A stretch of 64,000 nucleotides of DNA. Source: Bryobacter sp. GTDB taxonomy: Bacteria > Acidobacteriota > Terriglobia > Bryobacterales > Bryobacteraceae. Below the pieces are notes generated by a model, which saw only the letters and a program-made list of their open reading frames with translations, did no database searches and was not told the origin of the DNA. A program made the position numbers and the translations under genes. Of this stretch, positions 8,117-18,220 are shown one piece after another; the first letter of the stretch is position 1; the number at the start of each line of letters is the position of its first letter. The DNA lies in contig JALHNH010000010.1 of the NCBI GenBank assembly GCA_022843625.1, forward strand, positions 1 to 64,000. Direction: 5' to 3'.

Positions 8117-9981
8117 TAGCGAGCACCTCCATTTGTTGCCATCACGCCCAGAAAGATGACAGCCCCCAGCAGGATGTACACCGCATAGCTACGAATATTC
8201 CCCGCCTGCAGGAGTCGTAAAAAGCCCCCACCCCAGCGTGTTACCGCCACTGTCGCGTTAACTCCACCTTCCACCACAACTTCTTCAAAGCCATTCATCA
8301 GCACAGCCCGTGAGCCCTGCTCCAAAGGATGCACAATGGCCGCATCGTAAGCCTCGTCGACAAAGAACTTACCGGCAATCGCGCGATACACCCCACCCAG
8401 GCTTTTGGCGTAACCATCCGCCGATCCTGGATTCAACACATACACGTAGTAGGCAATGAAGATTCCCGCAAAAGCGAAGGCAACCGAAATCAGAATGAGC
8501 GTCATGTCATGCGGGTGTGCGTGCTCCGGATAGAGTGGTGCAAGCCATTCCATAACCGGCAGATAACCACCAGCAACACTCAGCAGCGCCAGGATTACCA
8601 GCGGCATGTACATAATGGCGGGGGATTCATGAGGATGAGCCTTGCCTCGATAAGTGCCAAAGAAGCACAGGAATATCGCCCGAAAAACATAGAATGCGGT
8701 CAGACCGGCAGTCACAACACCCACCCAGTACATCCAGGGTGAATGTGCGTGCGCAGCCAGCAAAATTGCGTCCTTCGAGTGGAAGCCTGCAAAAGGCCAA
8801 ATTCCAGCGATGGCAACCGCACCAGTCATCAAAGTCCAATAAGTAATCGGGATCTTGCTCTTTAACCCGCCCATATTTGAGAGGTCCTGCTCGCCGTGCA
8901 AAGCGTGAATGACAGAGCCAGCACCGAGAAAGAGTAGCGCCTTAAAGAATGCGTGAGTAACGACGTGGAAGATGCCCGCCGAAAACGCTCCGACGCCCAG
9001 CCCCAGAAACATGAATCCAAGCTGCGACACCGTCGAGTAGGCAAAGACCTTTTTGATGTCGTTCTGCGCCGTGCCGATCAGCGCGGCAACCACTGCCGTC
9101 ACCAACCCGATCACAGCAACCACTTCCATCGCCACAGGAGCCTTGAGGAAAACCTCGCTCGACCGGGCCACAACATAAACACCAGCCGTCACCATCGTCG
9201 CCGCGTGGATCAGTGCCGACACTGGCGTTGGGCCAGCCATTGCGTCCGGCAACCAGACATAAAGCGGAACCTGTGCCGATTTGCCACAAGCACCTACAAC
9301 CAGCAGCAGCGCAATCGCTGTCAGCACCCCACCAGACTCCTCAAGCGGCATCTTCTTGGCTGCAGCAAAAACCTGCGTCATATCGAGCGAGCCAAAGTGC
9401 ACCACCATCAGAAGCACGGCGAGTGAAAATCCAAAGTCACCGACGCGGTTGACGATAAACGCCTTCTTCGCTGCATCGCCTGCGAACTTTTCGAGAAAGT
9501 AAAACCCGATCAGCAGGTAAGAGCAAAGCCCCACACCTTCCCAGCCCACAAAGAGCAGGAGGAAGTTTTGCGCCAGCACCAGGATCAGCATGAAGAACAT
9601 GAACAGATTCAAATAGGAGAAGAAGCGCCAGAAACCTTCTTCGTGATCCATATAGCCGACGGCATAAACATGAATTAAGGTACCGACACCGGTCACCACC
9701 AGAAGCATAATCGACGAGAGGCGATCTACCGAAAGATCAAAGCCAATCTTCAAATCGCCAGAGGAAATCCACGTGAAATAACGTTCGATATGAGGAGTGT
9801 CAAGTTGGCCAAGTTCGCTTAGCGCTCGTACCACCCACAGAAAGGACAGTGCCACAGAGCCAATCGCGATAGTCGAAATCAATCCCTTCGACAGCCTTCG
9901 CCCGATGGTGCCGTTGATTAGCGCACCCAGCAGCGGGAACATTAAGATAAGCCAGAGTTGCAGGTCAGGTTGGTTGGGCAT
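8116..9981 (-). CDS. nuoL: NADH-quinone oxidoreductase subunit L
   Basis: The distal antiporter-like subunit of complex I (621 residues) with the long lateral C-terminal helix. Signature segments are LFVGWEGVGLCSYLLIGFY, KSAQVPLYVWLPDAMAGPTP, SALIHAATMVTAGVYVV and KKVFAYSTVSQLGFM. Start ATG 9981 overlaps the nuoK stop by 1 nt; its stop overlaps nuoM likewise. Confidence 0.97.
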   Translation of the reverse strand: MPNQPDLQLWLILMFPLLGALINGTIGRRLSKGLISTIAIGSVALSFLWVVRALSELGQLDTPHIERYFTWISSGDLKIGFDLSVDRLSSIMLLVVTGVGTLIHVYAVGYMDHEEGFWRFFSYLNLFMFFMLILVLAQNFLLLFVGWEGVGLCSYLLIGFYFLEKFAGDAAKKAFIVNRVGDFGFSLAVLLMVVHFGSLDMTQVFAAAKKMPLEESGGVLTAIALLLVVGACGKSAQVPLYVWLPDAMAGPTPVSALIHAATMVTAGVYVVARSSEVFLKAPVAMEVVAVIGLVTAVVAALIGTAQNDIKKVFAYSTVSQLGFMFLGLGVGAFSAGIFHVVTHAFFKALLFLGAGSVIHALHGEQDLSNMGGLKSKIPITYWTLMTGAVAIAGIWPFAGFHSKDAILLAAHAHSPWMYWVGVVTAGLTAFYVFRAIFLCFFGTYRGKAHPHESPAIMYMPLVILALLSVAGGYLPVMEWLAPLYPEHAHPHDMTLILISVAFAFAGIFIAYYVYVLNPGSADGYAKSLGGVYRAIAGKFFVDEAYDAAIVHPLEQGSRAVLMNGFEEVVVEGGVNATVAVTRWGGGFLRLLQAGNIRSYAVYILLGAVIFLGVMATNGGAR

Positions 9982-10298
9982 TAGTTTTTCAGCGAGCTGA
10001 CCTCATCAATCGATAAGGTCTGCCGGTTCTTGAACACGGTCAGAATGATGGCCAGGCCTACCGCCGCTTCAGCCGCGGCAACCACCATCACAAAGAAGGT
10101 AAAGATCTGGCCGTCTACCTGGCGCAGATGTTGAGAGAAGGCGACAAAACTCAGGTTCACGGCATTGAGCATCAGCTCGATAGACATAAAAACAGTAATG
10201 ATATTCCGGCGAAACAGAAAGCCGGCGACGCCCAGCGAGAACAAAATCGCGCTGAGAATCAGATACCAGGACATAGGGACGGCATTCAGTTGAGGCAT
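9981..10298 (-). CDS. nuoK: NADH-quinone oxidoreductase subunit K
   Basis: A 105-residue membrane subunit with three helices; [36 protein letters not shown] and [15 protein letters not shown] carry the conserved membrane glutamates of NuoK/ND4L. It is joined by 1-nt TAATG overlaps to nuoJ and nuoL. Confidence 0.97.
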   Translation of the reverse strand: MPQLNAVPMSWYLILSAILFSLGVAGFLFRRNIITVFMSIELMLNAVNLSFVAFSQHLRQVDGQIFTFFVMVVAAAEAAVGLAIILTVFKNRQTLSIDEVSSLKN

Positions 10299-10795
10299 TA
10301 GTCGATCTCCTTGCGGGCCAGCACAATCGCGCCTAAAATCGCGATCAGCACCAGAACGCTGGTGACTTCAAACGGAAGCAGATAGTGGTTGAAGAGGCTG
10401 CGGCCAATTTCCTTGGCACCTACATTGAAGGCACCAAAAGTGACGGTACCCATCGAAGGCGCCATCCGCTGTAGCAAATAAGCGAGCAGCCCGAGAAACA
10501 CGGTCAGCAGCGGGATCCCAAGCAATCGCGACGGCCAGCTCCTGCCCTTGCTCGCCTCCTCGCCAGCGTTCAGCAACATGATCACAAACACAAACAGCAC
10601 CATGATGGCACCCGCGTAAACGATCAACTGCACCGCAGCGATAAACTCGGCACCCAGCAATAGATAGAGCACAGCCAACGAGCCCATAACGCCAATCAGC
10701 GAGAGCGCGCTGCCGATTGGGTGCTTCTGCACCACCAGCGAAATTCCACAAGCCACGGCTATGGTGGCGAAGATGATGAAGAGAATCAGATCCAT
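10298..10795 (-). CDS. nuoJ: NADH-quinone oxidoreductase subunit J
   Basis: A 165-residue membrane subunit. [22 protein letters not shown] and [20 protein letters not shown] match the ND6/NuoJ core, including the flexible third helix. It follows nuoH directly (4 nt between them), the place where nuoI is normally found, and nuoI is absent. Confidence 0.96.
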   Translation of the reverse strand: MDLILFIIFATIAVACGISLVVQKHPIGSALSLIGVMGSLAVLYLLLGAEFIAAVQLIVYAGAIMVLFVFVIMLLNAGEEASKGRSWPSRLLGIPLLTVFLGLLAYLLQRMAPSMGTVTFGAFNVGAKEIGRSLFNHYLLPFEVTSVLVLIAILGAIVLARKEID

Positions 10796-10799
10796 GGCG

Positions 10800-12008
10800 C
10801 TAGTTCTTTGGCCCTTGCAGCGCTACGGCAAACGCGGTGATCAGCAGATTGACGATCGCAACAGGAAATAGGAACTTCCAGGTGAAGTTCATCAGTTGGT
10901 CGTATCGGAAGCGCGGCAGCGTGCCACGGATCCAGATAAAGATAAAGAGTAGAACGCCAGCCTTGGCAACAAACCAGAAGACGGGCATCAAGATCGGCTT
11001 CAGCACCGGCACCAGAAACACCAGCGCGATCGCACCAAACACTAGCCCTGCGGCGGGCATCGTCAGACGATCCCACGGGCGGCCCTTAAGCGGCTGCATC
11101 ACGCCATGAAAAAGAAGCACTGCTGATCCACCAAGCATCAATAAAACAGGAACAAAGTCACTACCGTATTCAGCAGGCCACAACGGATGCCACCCACCGA
11201 GAAACAAAACAGTAGCCATGCACGTTACCGTGATCATGTTCGCGTATTCGGCCATAAAGAAGGCCGCGAAATTCAGCGAACTGTACTCAGTGTGAAAACC
11301 AGCCACAAGCTCATTTTCCGCTTCGGGCAAGTCAAACGGCACACGGTTGGTTTCGGCAAACGCAGAGATCAAGAAAATCAGGAAGCTGAACACCTGCGGA
11401 AACGGCATCTGGAAAATCGACCAGCGCGGAATCACGCCCAGATAATAACCAGCCTGCTCGTTGACGATCGTTCGCAGCGACAGATCATTCAGCATCAGCA
11501 GAGGCGAAACAAGCGCAATGGCCATCGGCAATTCGTAACTGATCATCTGAGCGGAACTGCGCAGGCCACCCATCAGCGAGTACTTGTTGTTCGATGCCCA
11601 ACCACCAAGTGCAATACCGTAAACACCTACGCTTGAGATTGCCAGCACAAACAAAACACCAACGTTGATGTCGGCAAGGCCAAGATCGGTGCGAACGCCA
11701 AAGATCTCAACCGAAGGCCCAAATGGAATCAGGCAGATCGAAATCAGCGCAAAAAACACGGCCAGAAACGGCGCAAGAATGTAGAAGAAATGATTGACGT
11801 GGGAAGGCACAAAACCTTCTTTAGTCATAAGTTTTACGACGTCGGCAAGCGGCTGCAATAGACCGTGCGGGCCCACTCGATACGGGCCCAGCCGTGACTG
11901 AATGTGCGCGAGAACCTTGCGTTCAATCCACTGCAGATAAGCCAGCGTGGTCATGAAGGCTGCGGCGACGATGCCCGTTTTGATGAGACTGATGATAAAG
12001 AAATTCAT
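10800..12008 (-). CDS. nuoH: NADH-quinone oxidoreductase subunit H
   Basis: The quinone-site membrane subunit (402 residues), connecting the peripheral and membrane arms. WIERKVLAHIQSRLGPYRVG, ISYELPMAIALV and FAETNRVPFDLPEAENELVA are the diagnostic loops. The C-terminus extends to a charged RGTLPRFRYDQLMNFTWK segment, as in most bacteria. The start overlaps nuoG by 4 nt (ATGA). Confidence 0.97.
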   Translation of the reverse strand: MNFFIISLIKTGIVAAAFMTTLAYLQWIERKVLAHIQSRLGPYRVGPHGLLQPLADVVKLMTKEGFVPSHVNHFFYILAPFLAVFFALISICLIPFGPSVEIFGVRTDLGLADINVGVLFVLAISSVGVYGIALGGWASNNKYSLMGGLRSSAQMISYELPMAIALVSPLLMLNDLSLRTIVNEQAGYYLGVIPRWSIFQMPFPQVFSFLIFLISAFAETNRVPFDLPEAENELVAGFHTEYSSLNFAAFFMAEYANMITVTCMATVLFLGGWHPLWPAEYGSDFVPVLLMLGGSAVLLFHGVMQPLKGRPWDRLTMPAAGLVFGAIALVFLVPVLKPILMPVFWFVAKAGVLLFIFIWIRGTLPRFRYDQLMNFTWKFLFPVAIVNLLITAFAVALQGPKN

Positions 12009-14113
12009 CGTGTGTAAAGAGCGCCCGGAAACTCAGGAACACTGGTCAGAAGTTTCGAATACCGGCCCAGTGAGCCGGAGGTGTACAAGGTATCGCCCGC
12101 AGAGCGGATTTCGTCCACGAGAACATCAACAGCAACTCGACCGTTAACAGGGTTGGTCACCGCCGCGCCCCCGGTAATGAGGATTGGTAAAGGAACATTA
12201 TAGCCACGCACCGATTTATGGATCTCCTTGAAGACCACATCGTGGCTCCAGACACCAATCTCAACAGCCATTCCCATCTCCTTGGCGATCAGGCCAAGAA
12301 TCTCAAGATCCGTCTTGGTGCCCATAGTCTTGACAGCCGCCTTGAGACGCTGCACCTGGCCGGTAACGTTGGTCACTGTGCCGTTCTTCTCGTAGGCAGA
12401 GGCCGACGGGAAGACCACATCAGCAACTGAGGCCGTTTCGTCGAGGAATAAACTATGCGCCACAACAAAAGCGTTCTTCGATGCAAGCTTGGCCTCGCGC
12501 AGCGGGTTCTCGCCCACCACCCAAAGCACATCCAGCGAATCGCTAGCTACCATTTGCTTCACCGACATACCCGGATGCGGATCCGCCTCATAGCCCGGCA
12601 ACAGATTCGGCATCACGCCCATGTCCATCGCACCGCGTGAATTCGAGTAATCCACCAGGCAAACATACTTCACCGGAATGCCCAGCGTTCCCGCCCATGC
12701 CACAAGGTCACGAACACGCTGGCCCTTGATCGAATCCCCAAACAGGATCACGAGTTCTTTCTCGCCCTTCAACTGTTCAGTCAGATTATTGAGCGCGTCA
12801 AACTCCTGGCCCTCAGGCACAACTACAGAAGCGGCTGAATACTTCGCTTCGCGCACCGGCCCAGGCGTCACTGTAAAGATCTTCGCTTTGTGATGCCGCA
12901 CATCAGCACGCAACTGGAAGGCAAGGAAGGGATGCTGTTGCGATAGGTCAGCACCAATCACCAGCGCCGCCTTCGTGTTGTAGAGATCGTCGGCCGTTGC
13001 CAGGCTCGTCAGGTTCCCAGACACTGCATCGAGCAAAGTCACAAAGTCACCCGAGCGAACGTGATCGATATTGGAGCTCTTGAGTCCTGCCCGTGAAAAC
13101 TTCTGCAGATAGAACAGCTCTTCGTTGGTGAGATGTGTACCGGCCACCACGCCAAACTTGCCGCCAGCCGCACTCACGCTCTTGAACTTCTCAGCCACAA
13201 AGCCCAGCGCCTTAGACCAGGACACTTCCTCAAGCTTGCCGTTGATGCGGATCATCGGGCTCGTCAGACGTTCTTCATGCGCATTGAAGTCAAAGCCGTA
13301 ACGGCCCTTCACGCAGAGGAACTCGCCGTTGATGCCAGAGCGGTCGCGGTTATTGCCGCGCATAATTTCGTCATTGCGAACGCCAAGCGTCGTTTTGCAA
13401 CCATTCGAGCAATGCGTACAAACCGTACCCACATGCTGCATCTCCCACGGCCGCGTCTTGTAGCGATACGTGTTGGAAGTCAGCGCGCCTACGGGGCAAA
13501 TGTCGATGCAGGCACCGCACTCATCGCAATCCAGATGATCGCCGCCATTGGGGGTAATCTCACTCAGCACCCCGCGATTGGTAACACCCAGAGCGCCCAC
13601 GCCCATGCCTTCGTTACAGGCTCGCACGCAGCGATAGCAAAGGATGCAACGTGCAGGATCATAGAACACCACTGGGGACCACTGCCGCTCGGGCTCATGA
13701 TTCTTCATCTCCGTAAAGCGCGACTCACCCGCACCATAACGGAAGACCATATCCTGCAATTCACACTCGCCGCCCTTATCGCAAACAGGGCAATCGAGCG
13801 GGTGATTGGTGAGCAAAAATTCAAGCGTACCCTTGCGGGCCTTGGTCAACTGTTCGGTCTCACTGCGAACAATCATCCCTTCCATTACCGGAAGCGTGCA
13901 GGCGGTCTGCAACTTCGGCATCTTCTCTACTTCGACAAGACACATGCGGCAGGCGGCCTGCAGCGAATAGCCTTCGACGTAGCAAAAGGAAGGAATTTCA
14001 ATGCCGGCGCGTTTGCAGGCGTCGATCAGTAACGTACCCGGAGGGGCAGAAAGCTGGCGTCCATCAACTGTGAAGTTGATTACGGTAGGTGGGGCTGCGG
14101 CTGGTGTCGACAT
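12005..14113 (-). CDS. nuoG: NADH-quinone oxidoreductase subunit G
   Basis: The large iron-sulfur subunit of the peripheral arm, 702 residues. The N-terminal 2Fe-2S domain (N1b) has CYVEGYSLQAACRMC, the His-Cys motif HPLDCPVCDKGGEC holds N5, and the ferredoxin-like region around CILCYRCVRAC and CDECGACIDICPVGA holds N4. The molybdopterin-like domain begins with C-x2-C-x3-C-x27-C (CTHCSNGC to the Cys in GEFLC), so the extra N7 cluster is retained. The rest is a degenerate molybdopterin oxidoreductase fold. It overlaps nuoH by 4 nt. Confidence 0.96.
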   Translation of the reverse strand: MSTPAAAPPTVINFTVDGRQLSAPPGTLLIDACKRAGIEIPSFCYVEGYSLQAACRMCLVEVEKMPKLQTACTLPVMEGMIVRSETEQLTKARKGTLEFLLTNHPLDCPVCDKGGECELQDMVFRYGAGESRFTEMKNHEPERQWSPVVFYDPARCILCYRCVRACNEGMGVGALGVTNRGVLSEITPNGGDHLDCDECGACIDICPVGALTSNTYRYKTRPWEMQHVGTVCTHCSNGCKTTLGVRNDEIMRGNNRDRSGINGEFLCVKGRYGFDFNAHEERLTSPMIRINGKLEEVSWSKALGFVAEKFKSVSAAGGKFGVVAGTHLTNEELFYLQKFSRAGLKSSNIDHVRSGDFVTLLDAVSGNLTSLATADDLYNTKAALVIGADLSQQHPFLAFQLRADVRHHKAKIFTVTPGPVREAKYSAASVVVPEGQEFDALNNLTEQLKGEKELVILFGDSIKGQRVRDLVAWAGTLGIPVKYVCLVDYSNSRGAMDMGVMPNLLPGYEADPHPGMSVKQMVASDSLDVLWVVGENPLREAKLASKNAFVVAHSLFLDETASVADVVFPSASAYEKNGTVTNVTGQVQRLKAAVKTMGTKTDLEILGLIAKEMGMAVEIGVWSHDVVFKEIHKSVRGYNVPLPILITGGAAVTNPVNGRVAVDVLVDEIRSAGDTLYTSGSLGRYSKLLTSVPEFPGALYTR

Positions 14114-14131
14114 ATTGCTTTAAATAGTGCT

Positions 14132-15442
14132 CTAACGGATCGCTATCAACTGGTCTGGCGAGGTTACAGGTACAACGTTTTCGCGCAAACGGGCTTCAAA
14201 TTCTTCGCGGAACTTCTCCACAAATCCAATCGTGGGCATAGCCGCTGCATCGCCAAGCGGGCAGAAGGTGCGGCCCAGCATATTCTTGGCAAGCTCATGG
14301 ATCAGGTCGATATCGGCACGACGGCCAGTACCTTCATCCATGCGGGTTAAAATCTTACGCAACCACGTTGTGCCCTCGCGGCACGGGATACACCAGCCAC
14401 ACGATTCATGCGCATAAAAACGCATCGTGCGCAGTGCCACCTTGACGATATCGGTGTCTTCATCCATCACCATCATCCCGCCAGAACCGGCCATCGTCTT
14501 CATCCGGGCGTAATTGTCGTAGTCCATCGGGAAGTCGCACTCGTCGGCTCTCAGCACCGGCGAAGACGACCCACCAGGAATTACGGCCTTCAACTTCTTG
14601 CCGCCCCGGATTCCCCCGCAGACTTCATAAATCATCTTCTGCATCGGGAAGCCCAACGGCACCTCATACACTCCCGGACGATTCACATGGCCAGACACAC
14701 ACAACATGCGCGTGCCGCCGTTCTTCGGAGTGCCAAGGTCGGCATAAGCTTGTCCGCCCATGCGCAAAATGGCAGGCACGGTGGCAAAAGTCTCAACATT
14801 GTTCAGTACAGTCGGCGACGCATAAAGGCCGCTTACAGCAGGAAATGGCGGGCGAATGCGCGGCACACCACGCTTGCCTTCCAGCGACTCAAGCAAAGCC
14901 GACTCTTCGCCACACTCATAGGCGCCTGCGCCCGAGTGCGTATAGAGATCAAAATCGATCCCTGAGCCCTTGATGTTCTTGCCCAGATACCCATGCGCAT
15001 AGGCCTCAGCCAGCGCCTTGTCCATGATGTCGATCAGATAGCGGTATTCGCCACGGATGTAGATGTAGCCGGCCTTGCAACCAATCGTGCGCGCGGCAAT
15101 CAGACATCCCTCGATCAACTGATGCGGATCGTTCTGAATCAGCAGGCGGTCCTTGCAGGTGCCCGGCTCTGACTCATCGGCGTTGACAACAACGTATTTC
15201 GGCTTTGGATTATCGCGTGGGATGAAGCTCCATTTGAGCCCCGTTGGGAAACCCGCGCCTCCCCGTCCACGCAGATTCGAGAGCTTCAGCTCATCGATGA
15301 TCTGCTCCGGAGTCATCTCAATGGCCTTCATGAAAGCCACATAGCCTTCATGCGCCAGGTAGGTATCGATCGAAGCGGAATTCGGCAATCCGAATCGCTT
15401 CGTGATCACCTTCACTTCATCGGGATGTGGTTCGTTGAACAT
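14132..15442 (-). CDS. nuoF: NADH-quinone oxidoreductase subunit F
   Basis: The NADH- and FMN-binding subunit, 436 residues. GRGGAGFPTGLKW and the following VVNADESEPGTCKDR form the FMN/NADH site; ESCGWCIPCREGTTW with the later FCPLGD cysteine ligates the 4Fe-4S cluster N3. It lies 17 nt downstream of nuoE in the usual E-F-G order. Confidence 0.97.
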   Translation of the reverse strand: MFNEPHPDEVKVITKRFGLPNSASIDTYLAHEGYVAFMKAIEMTPEQIIDELKLSNLRGRGGAGFPTGLKWSFIPRDNPKPKYVVVNADESEPGTCKDRLLIQNDPHQLIEGCLIAARTIGCKAGYIYIRGEYRYLIDIMDKALAEAYAHGYLGKNIKGSGIDFDLYTHSGAGAYECGEESALLESLEGKRGVPRIRPPFPAVSGLYASPTVLNNVETFATVPAILRMGGQAYADLGTPKNGGTRMLCVSGHVNRPGVYEVPLGFPMQKMIYEVCGGIRGGKKLKAVIPGGSSSPVLRADECDFPMDYDNYARMKTMAGSGGMMVMDEDTDIVKVALRTMRFYAHESCGWCIPCREGTTWLRKILTRMDEGTGRRADIDLIHELAKNMLGRTFCPLGDAAAMPTIGFVEKFREEFEARLRENVVPVTSPDQLIAIR

Positions 15443-15459
15443 GGCTGATACTCCTTTGC

Positions 15460-15945
15460 CTACTGAACCTTCTTCTGGATGCTGTCCAGCAGCTGATCCA
15501 GCTTTTCAATGGTCATGTGATGGTGATACTCATAGCCATCGACCACACACGGTGCCCAGGAACAAGCACCCGCGCACTCCACTTCTTCGAGCGAAATCAA
15601 ACCATCCGCAGTCACCTGCTTATGCCCGATTCCTAAACGCTTGGTTGTGTGCTGCCACAACTCTTCCCCGCCCATCAACAGGCAGGCAATATTGGTGCAA
15701 ACCTGCACATGGTGCTTGCCCATTCTCTGCTTGTTCAGCATCGAATAGTAGCCCACTACTTCTTCTACCTGCAGCGGAGACACTTCGCAGCGCTGCGCCA
15801 CTTCGGCGACCAATTCCTGCGTCACCATCCCAAGCTCATCCTGCGCATACATCAGCATCGGAATCACGGCCGAACGTTTACGGCCCGCAGGGTAACGGCT
15901 CCAGATCTCCTGAAGTCTCTTCTCGGTTTCGGGGGTAAATGTCAT
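15460..15945 (-). CDS. nuoE: NADH-quinone oxidoreductase subunit E
   Basis: The 2Fe-2S (N1a) subunit. The N-terminal helical part includes RKRSAVIPMLMYAQDELG; the thioredoxin-like part has the cysteines in VQVCTNIACLL and VECAGACSWAPCV. The frame also contains ATG 15960, which overlaps the nuoD stop. I prefer ATG 15945 (161 residues, MTFTPETEKR) because GGAGAG lies 8 nt before it and no ribosome site precedes the earlier codon. Confidence 0.95.
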   Translation of the reverse strand: MTFTPETEKRLQEIWSRYPAGRKRSAVIPMLMYAQDELGMVTQELVAEVAQRCEVSPLQVEEVVGYYSMLNKQRMGKHHVQVCTNIACLLMGGEELWQHTTKRLGIGHKQVTADGLISLEEVECAGACSWAPCVVDGYEYHHHMTIEKLDQLLDSIQKKVQ

Positions 15946-15959
15946 TAGCGGACTCTCCA

Positions 15960-17186
15960 TTAGCGGTCAGTGTCTCCCAGCACAAAGTCCATCGATCCCA
16001 TACAGGCAATCGAATCGGCGATCATTCCGCCTTCGCACATCATGCCCAAGCCCTGAATATTGCCAAAACTCGGCGTCCTCATATGCACCCGGAAGGGTTT
16101 GCTCGTCCCATCGGAAACCACGTAATAGCCAAGCTCGCCACGTGGTGATTCAATCACCTGATACACCTCACCGGGAGGCACGCGCACGCCTTCAGTCACG
16201 ATCTTGAAGTGATAGATCAACGCTTCCATTTGCGTCTTCATCTTCTCGCGCTGTGGCAACACAACCTTCGGCGCGTCGGCTTGATAAGCCCCATCGGGCA
16301 TCCCTTCGAGCGCCTGCGCCATGATCCTGACCGATTGCCGCATCTCTTCCATCCGTACGCGGTAGCGGGCATAAACATCGTTATCGGTGCTGGTGGGCAC
16401 ATCAAACTCAAAATTCTGGTAGCCCGAATACGGCTCATCCTTGCGAGCGTCCCACGGGATACCCGCCGCACGAATCATCGGCCCGGTGATACCCATTGCC
16501 AGCATCTTCTCTACCGGCACCACGCCCACACCAATCGTCCGGTTCTTCCAGATCGGATTGTTGTCGAGCAAATTCTCGTACTCGTCAATCTTGGGCGGAA
16601 ACATCTCAAGAAACTTCTTCACGGCCTCAAGTCCGCCTCGGGGATGATCGAGCGCAAGGCCACCAATGCGGAAGTAGCTCGTCATCAGACGCTGCCCGCT
16701 GAACATCTCAAAAATCTTCAGCAGCTCCTCGCGCTCGCGAGTCGCATAAAAGAACATCGACATTGCGCCCATATCGAGAGCGTGCGTACCCAGCCAGACC
16801 AGATGTGAGTTGATGCGGGTCAACTCGGTCAGCATCACGCGAGTCCAAACTGCACGCGGTGGAACTTCAATCCCAAGCAGTTTTTCAATCGCAAGGCAAT
16901 AACAAAGGTTGTTCGAAAGATTCGCAAGATAATCCACGCGGTCGGTGAGCGGAATTACCTGTTGGTAGGTCTTTGTCTCGCACTGTTTCTCGATACCGGT
17001 ATGCAGAAAACCAATCTCGGGTTGAGCCTTGAGGACAGTTTCGCCGTCCAGTTCCAGCACAACACGCAAAACACCGTGCGTCGACGGATGCTGCGGACCC
17101 ATGTTGAGGGTCATCTTGCGAGTCGAGCCAGCCTCAGAATTGGGGACGGGCTCAAGGGTGGCGGTAGGGGTTAGGGTTTCGCTCAT
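15960..17186 (-). CDS. nuoD: NADH-quinone oxidoreductase subunit D
   Basis: The 49-kDa-type subunit forming the quinone pocket, 408 residues. MGPQHPSTHGVLRVVLELDG, the Q-site loop EIGFLHTGIEK, RINSHLVWLGTHALDMGA and the C-terminal FVLGDTDR are diagnostic. Its natural partner NuoB, which supplies cluster N2, is not encoded in the window. nuoC and nuoD are separate genes. Confidence 0.97.
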   Translation of the reverse strand: MSETLTPTATLEPVPNSEAGSTRKMTLNMGPQHPSTHGVLRVVLELDGETVLKAQPEIGFLHTGIEKQCETKTYQQVIPLTDRVDYLANLSNNLCYCLAIEKLLGIEVPPRAVWTRVMLTELTRINSHLVWLGTHALDMGAMSMFFYATREREELLKIFEMFSGQRLMTSYFRIGGLALDHPRGGLEAVKKFLEMFPPKIDEYENLLDNNPIWKNRTIGVGVVPVEKMLAMGITGPMIRAAGIPWDARKDEPYSGYQNFEFDVPTSTDNDVYARYRVRMEEMRQSVRIMAQALEGMPDGAYQADAPKVVLPQREKMKTQMEALIYHFKIVTEGVRVPPGEVYQVIESPRGELGYYVVSDGTSKPFRVHMRTPSFGNIQGLGMMCEGGMIADSIACMGSMDFVLGDTDR

Positions 17187-17198
17187 CGTGCTGCTCGC

Positions 17199-17693
17199 TT
17201 ATTGGTTCGTCTCACCGTAATCGTACTTGTGGCCATGGATGGGAAAATCCTTGCGTAAAGGATGCCCTTCCCAGTCCTCCGGCATCATGATGCGGCGCAG
17301 GTCAGGATGGCCGTTGAAACTAACGCCAAACAGATCAAAAACTTCACGCTCGTACCAGTTCGCGCCGGGCCAGACCCCGGTCACCGAATCCACCGCCGGA
17401 TTCTCGCCGGAGACGCGCACCTTAAGCCGCAATCGCACTGCATCTTTTACGTTGTGCAGGAGATAAACCACTTCAAATCGCGGCTCCTGCGGATACCAGT
17501 CCAGAGCCGTCACGCTCGACGCACGGTTGAAGCCATGCTCATCACGCAGCACGGTGCAAACTTCCACAAGGCTTGCCGCAGAGATATACAAAATCGTTTG
17601 ATCGTGTTCCAGGCTGCCAGCTTCAATGGCGGCTCCAAAGCGCTCTACGAGTGCAATGACGAGTGGGTCTTCCTGCAATAGCTCAGAGATCAT
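17199..17693 (-). CDS. nuoC: NADH-quinone oxidoreductase subunit C
   Basis: The 30-kDa-type peripheral subunit, 164 residues. The signature WYEREVFDLFGVSFNGHPDLRR is followed by IMMPEDWEGHPLRKDFP. It begins 6 nt after the nuoA stop, leaving no room for nuoB, which normally lies between nuoA and nuoC. Confidence 0.97.
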   Translation of the reverse strand: MISELLQEDPLVIALVERFGAAIEAGSLEHDQTILYISAASLVEVCTVLRDEHGFNRASSVTALDWYPQEPRFEVVYLLHNVKDAVRLRLKVRVSGENPAVDSVTGVWPGANWYEREVFDLFGVSFNGHPDLRRIMMPEDWEGHPLRKDFPIHGHKYDYGETNQ

Positions 17694-17699
17694 ACTGGC

Positions 17700-18098
<399 letters not shown>

Positions 18099-18158
18099 GG
18101 ATGAGAAAGCGGCAGTGGCTTAAAAAATATCTCCGACGCGGAAGCTTACCTTCTCTTA

Positions 18159-18188
18159 ACTATACTGTTGGTTTCGGAGGGCGGTCAA
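18159..18188 (-). promoter_or_regulatory. Predicted promoter of the nuo operon
   Basis: On the minus strand TTGACC (18188-18183) and TATAGT (18164-18159) are separated by 18 nt, each matching five of six consensus bases. The leader to nuoA would be about 55 nt. On the plus strand TATACT (18161-18166) overlaps the same box and could serve the thiS direction, though no -35 accompanies it. Confidence 0.6.
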
Positions 18189-18220
18189 ACGTCCTCTCAC
18201 GAAAGAAGGTTACAAAGCAG

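Noticed and set aside
18100-18220. TPP riboswitch upstream of thiS
   Set aside because: The conserved CTGAGA and ACCTGATC-like elements are absent.
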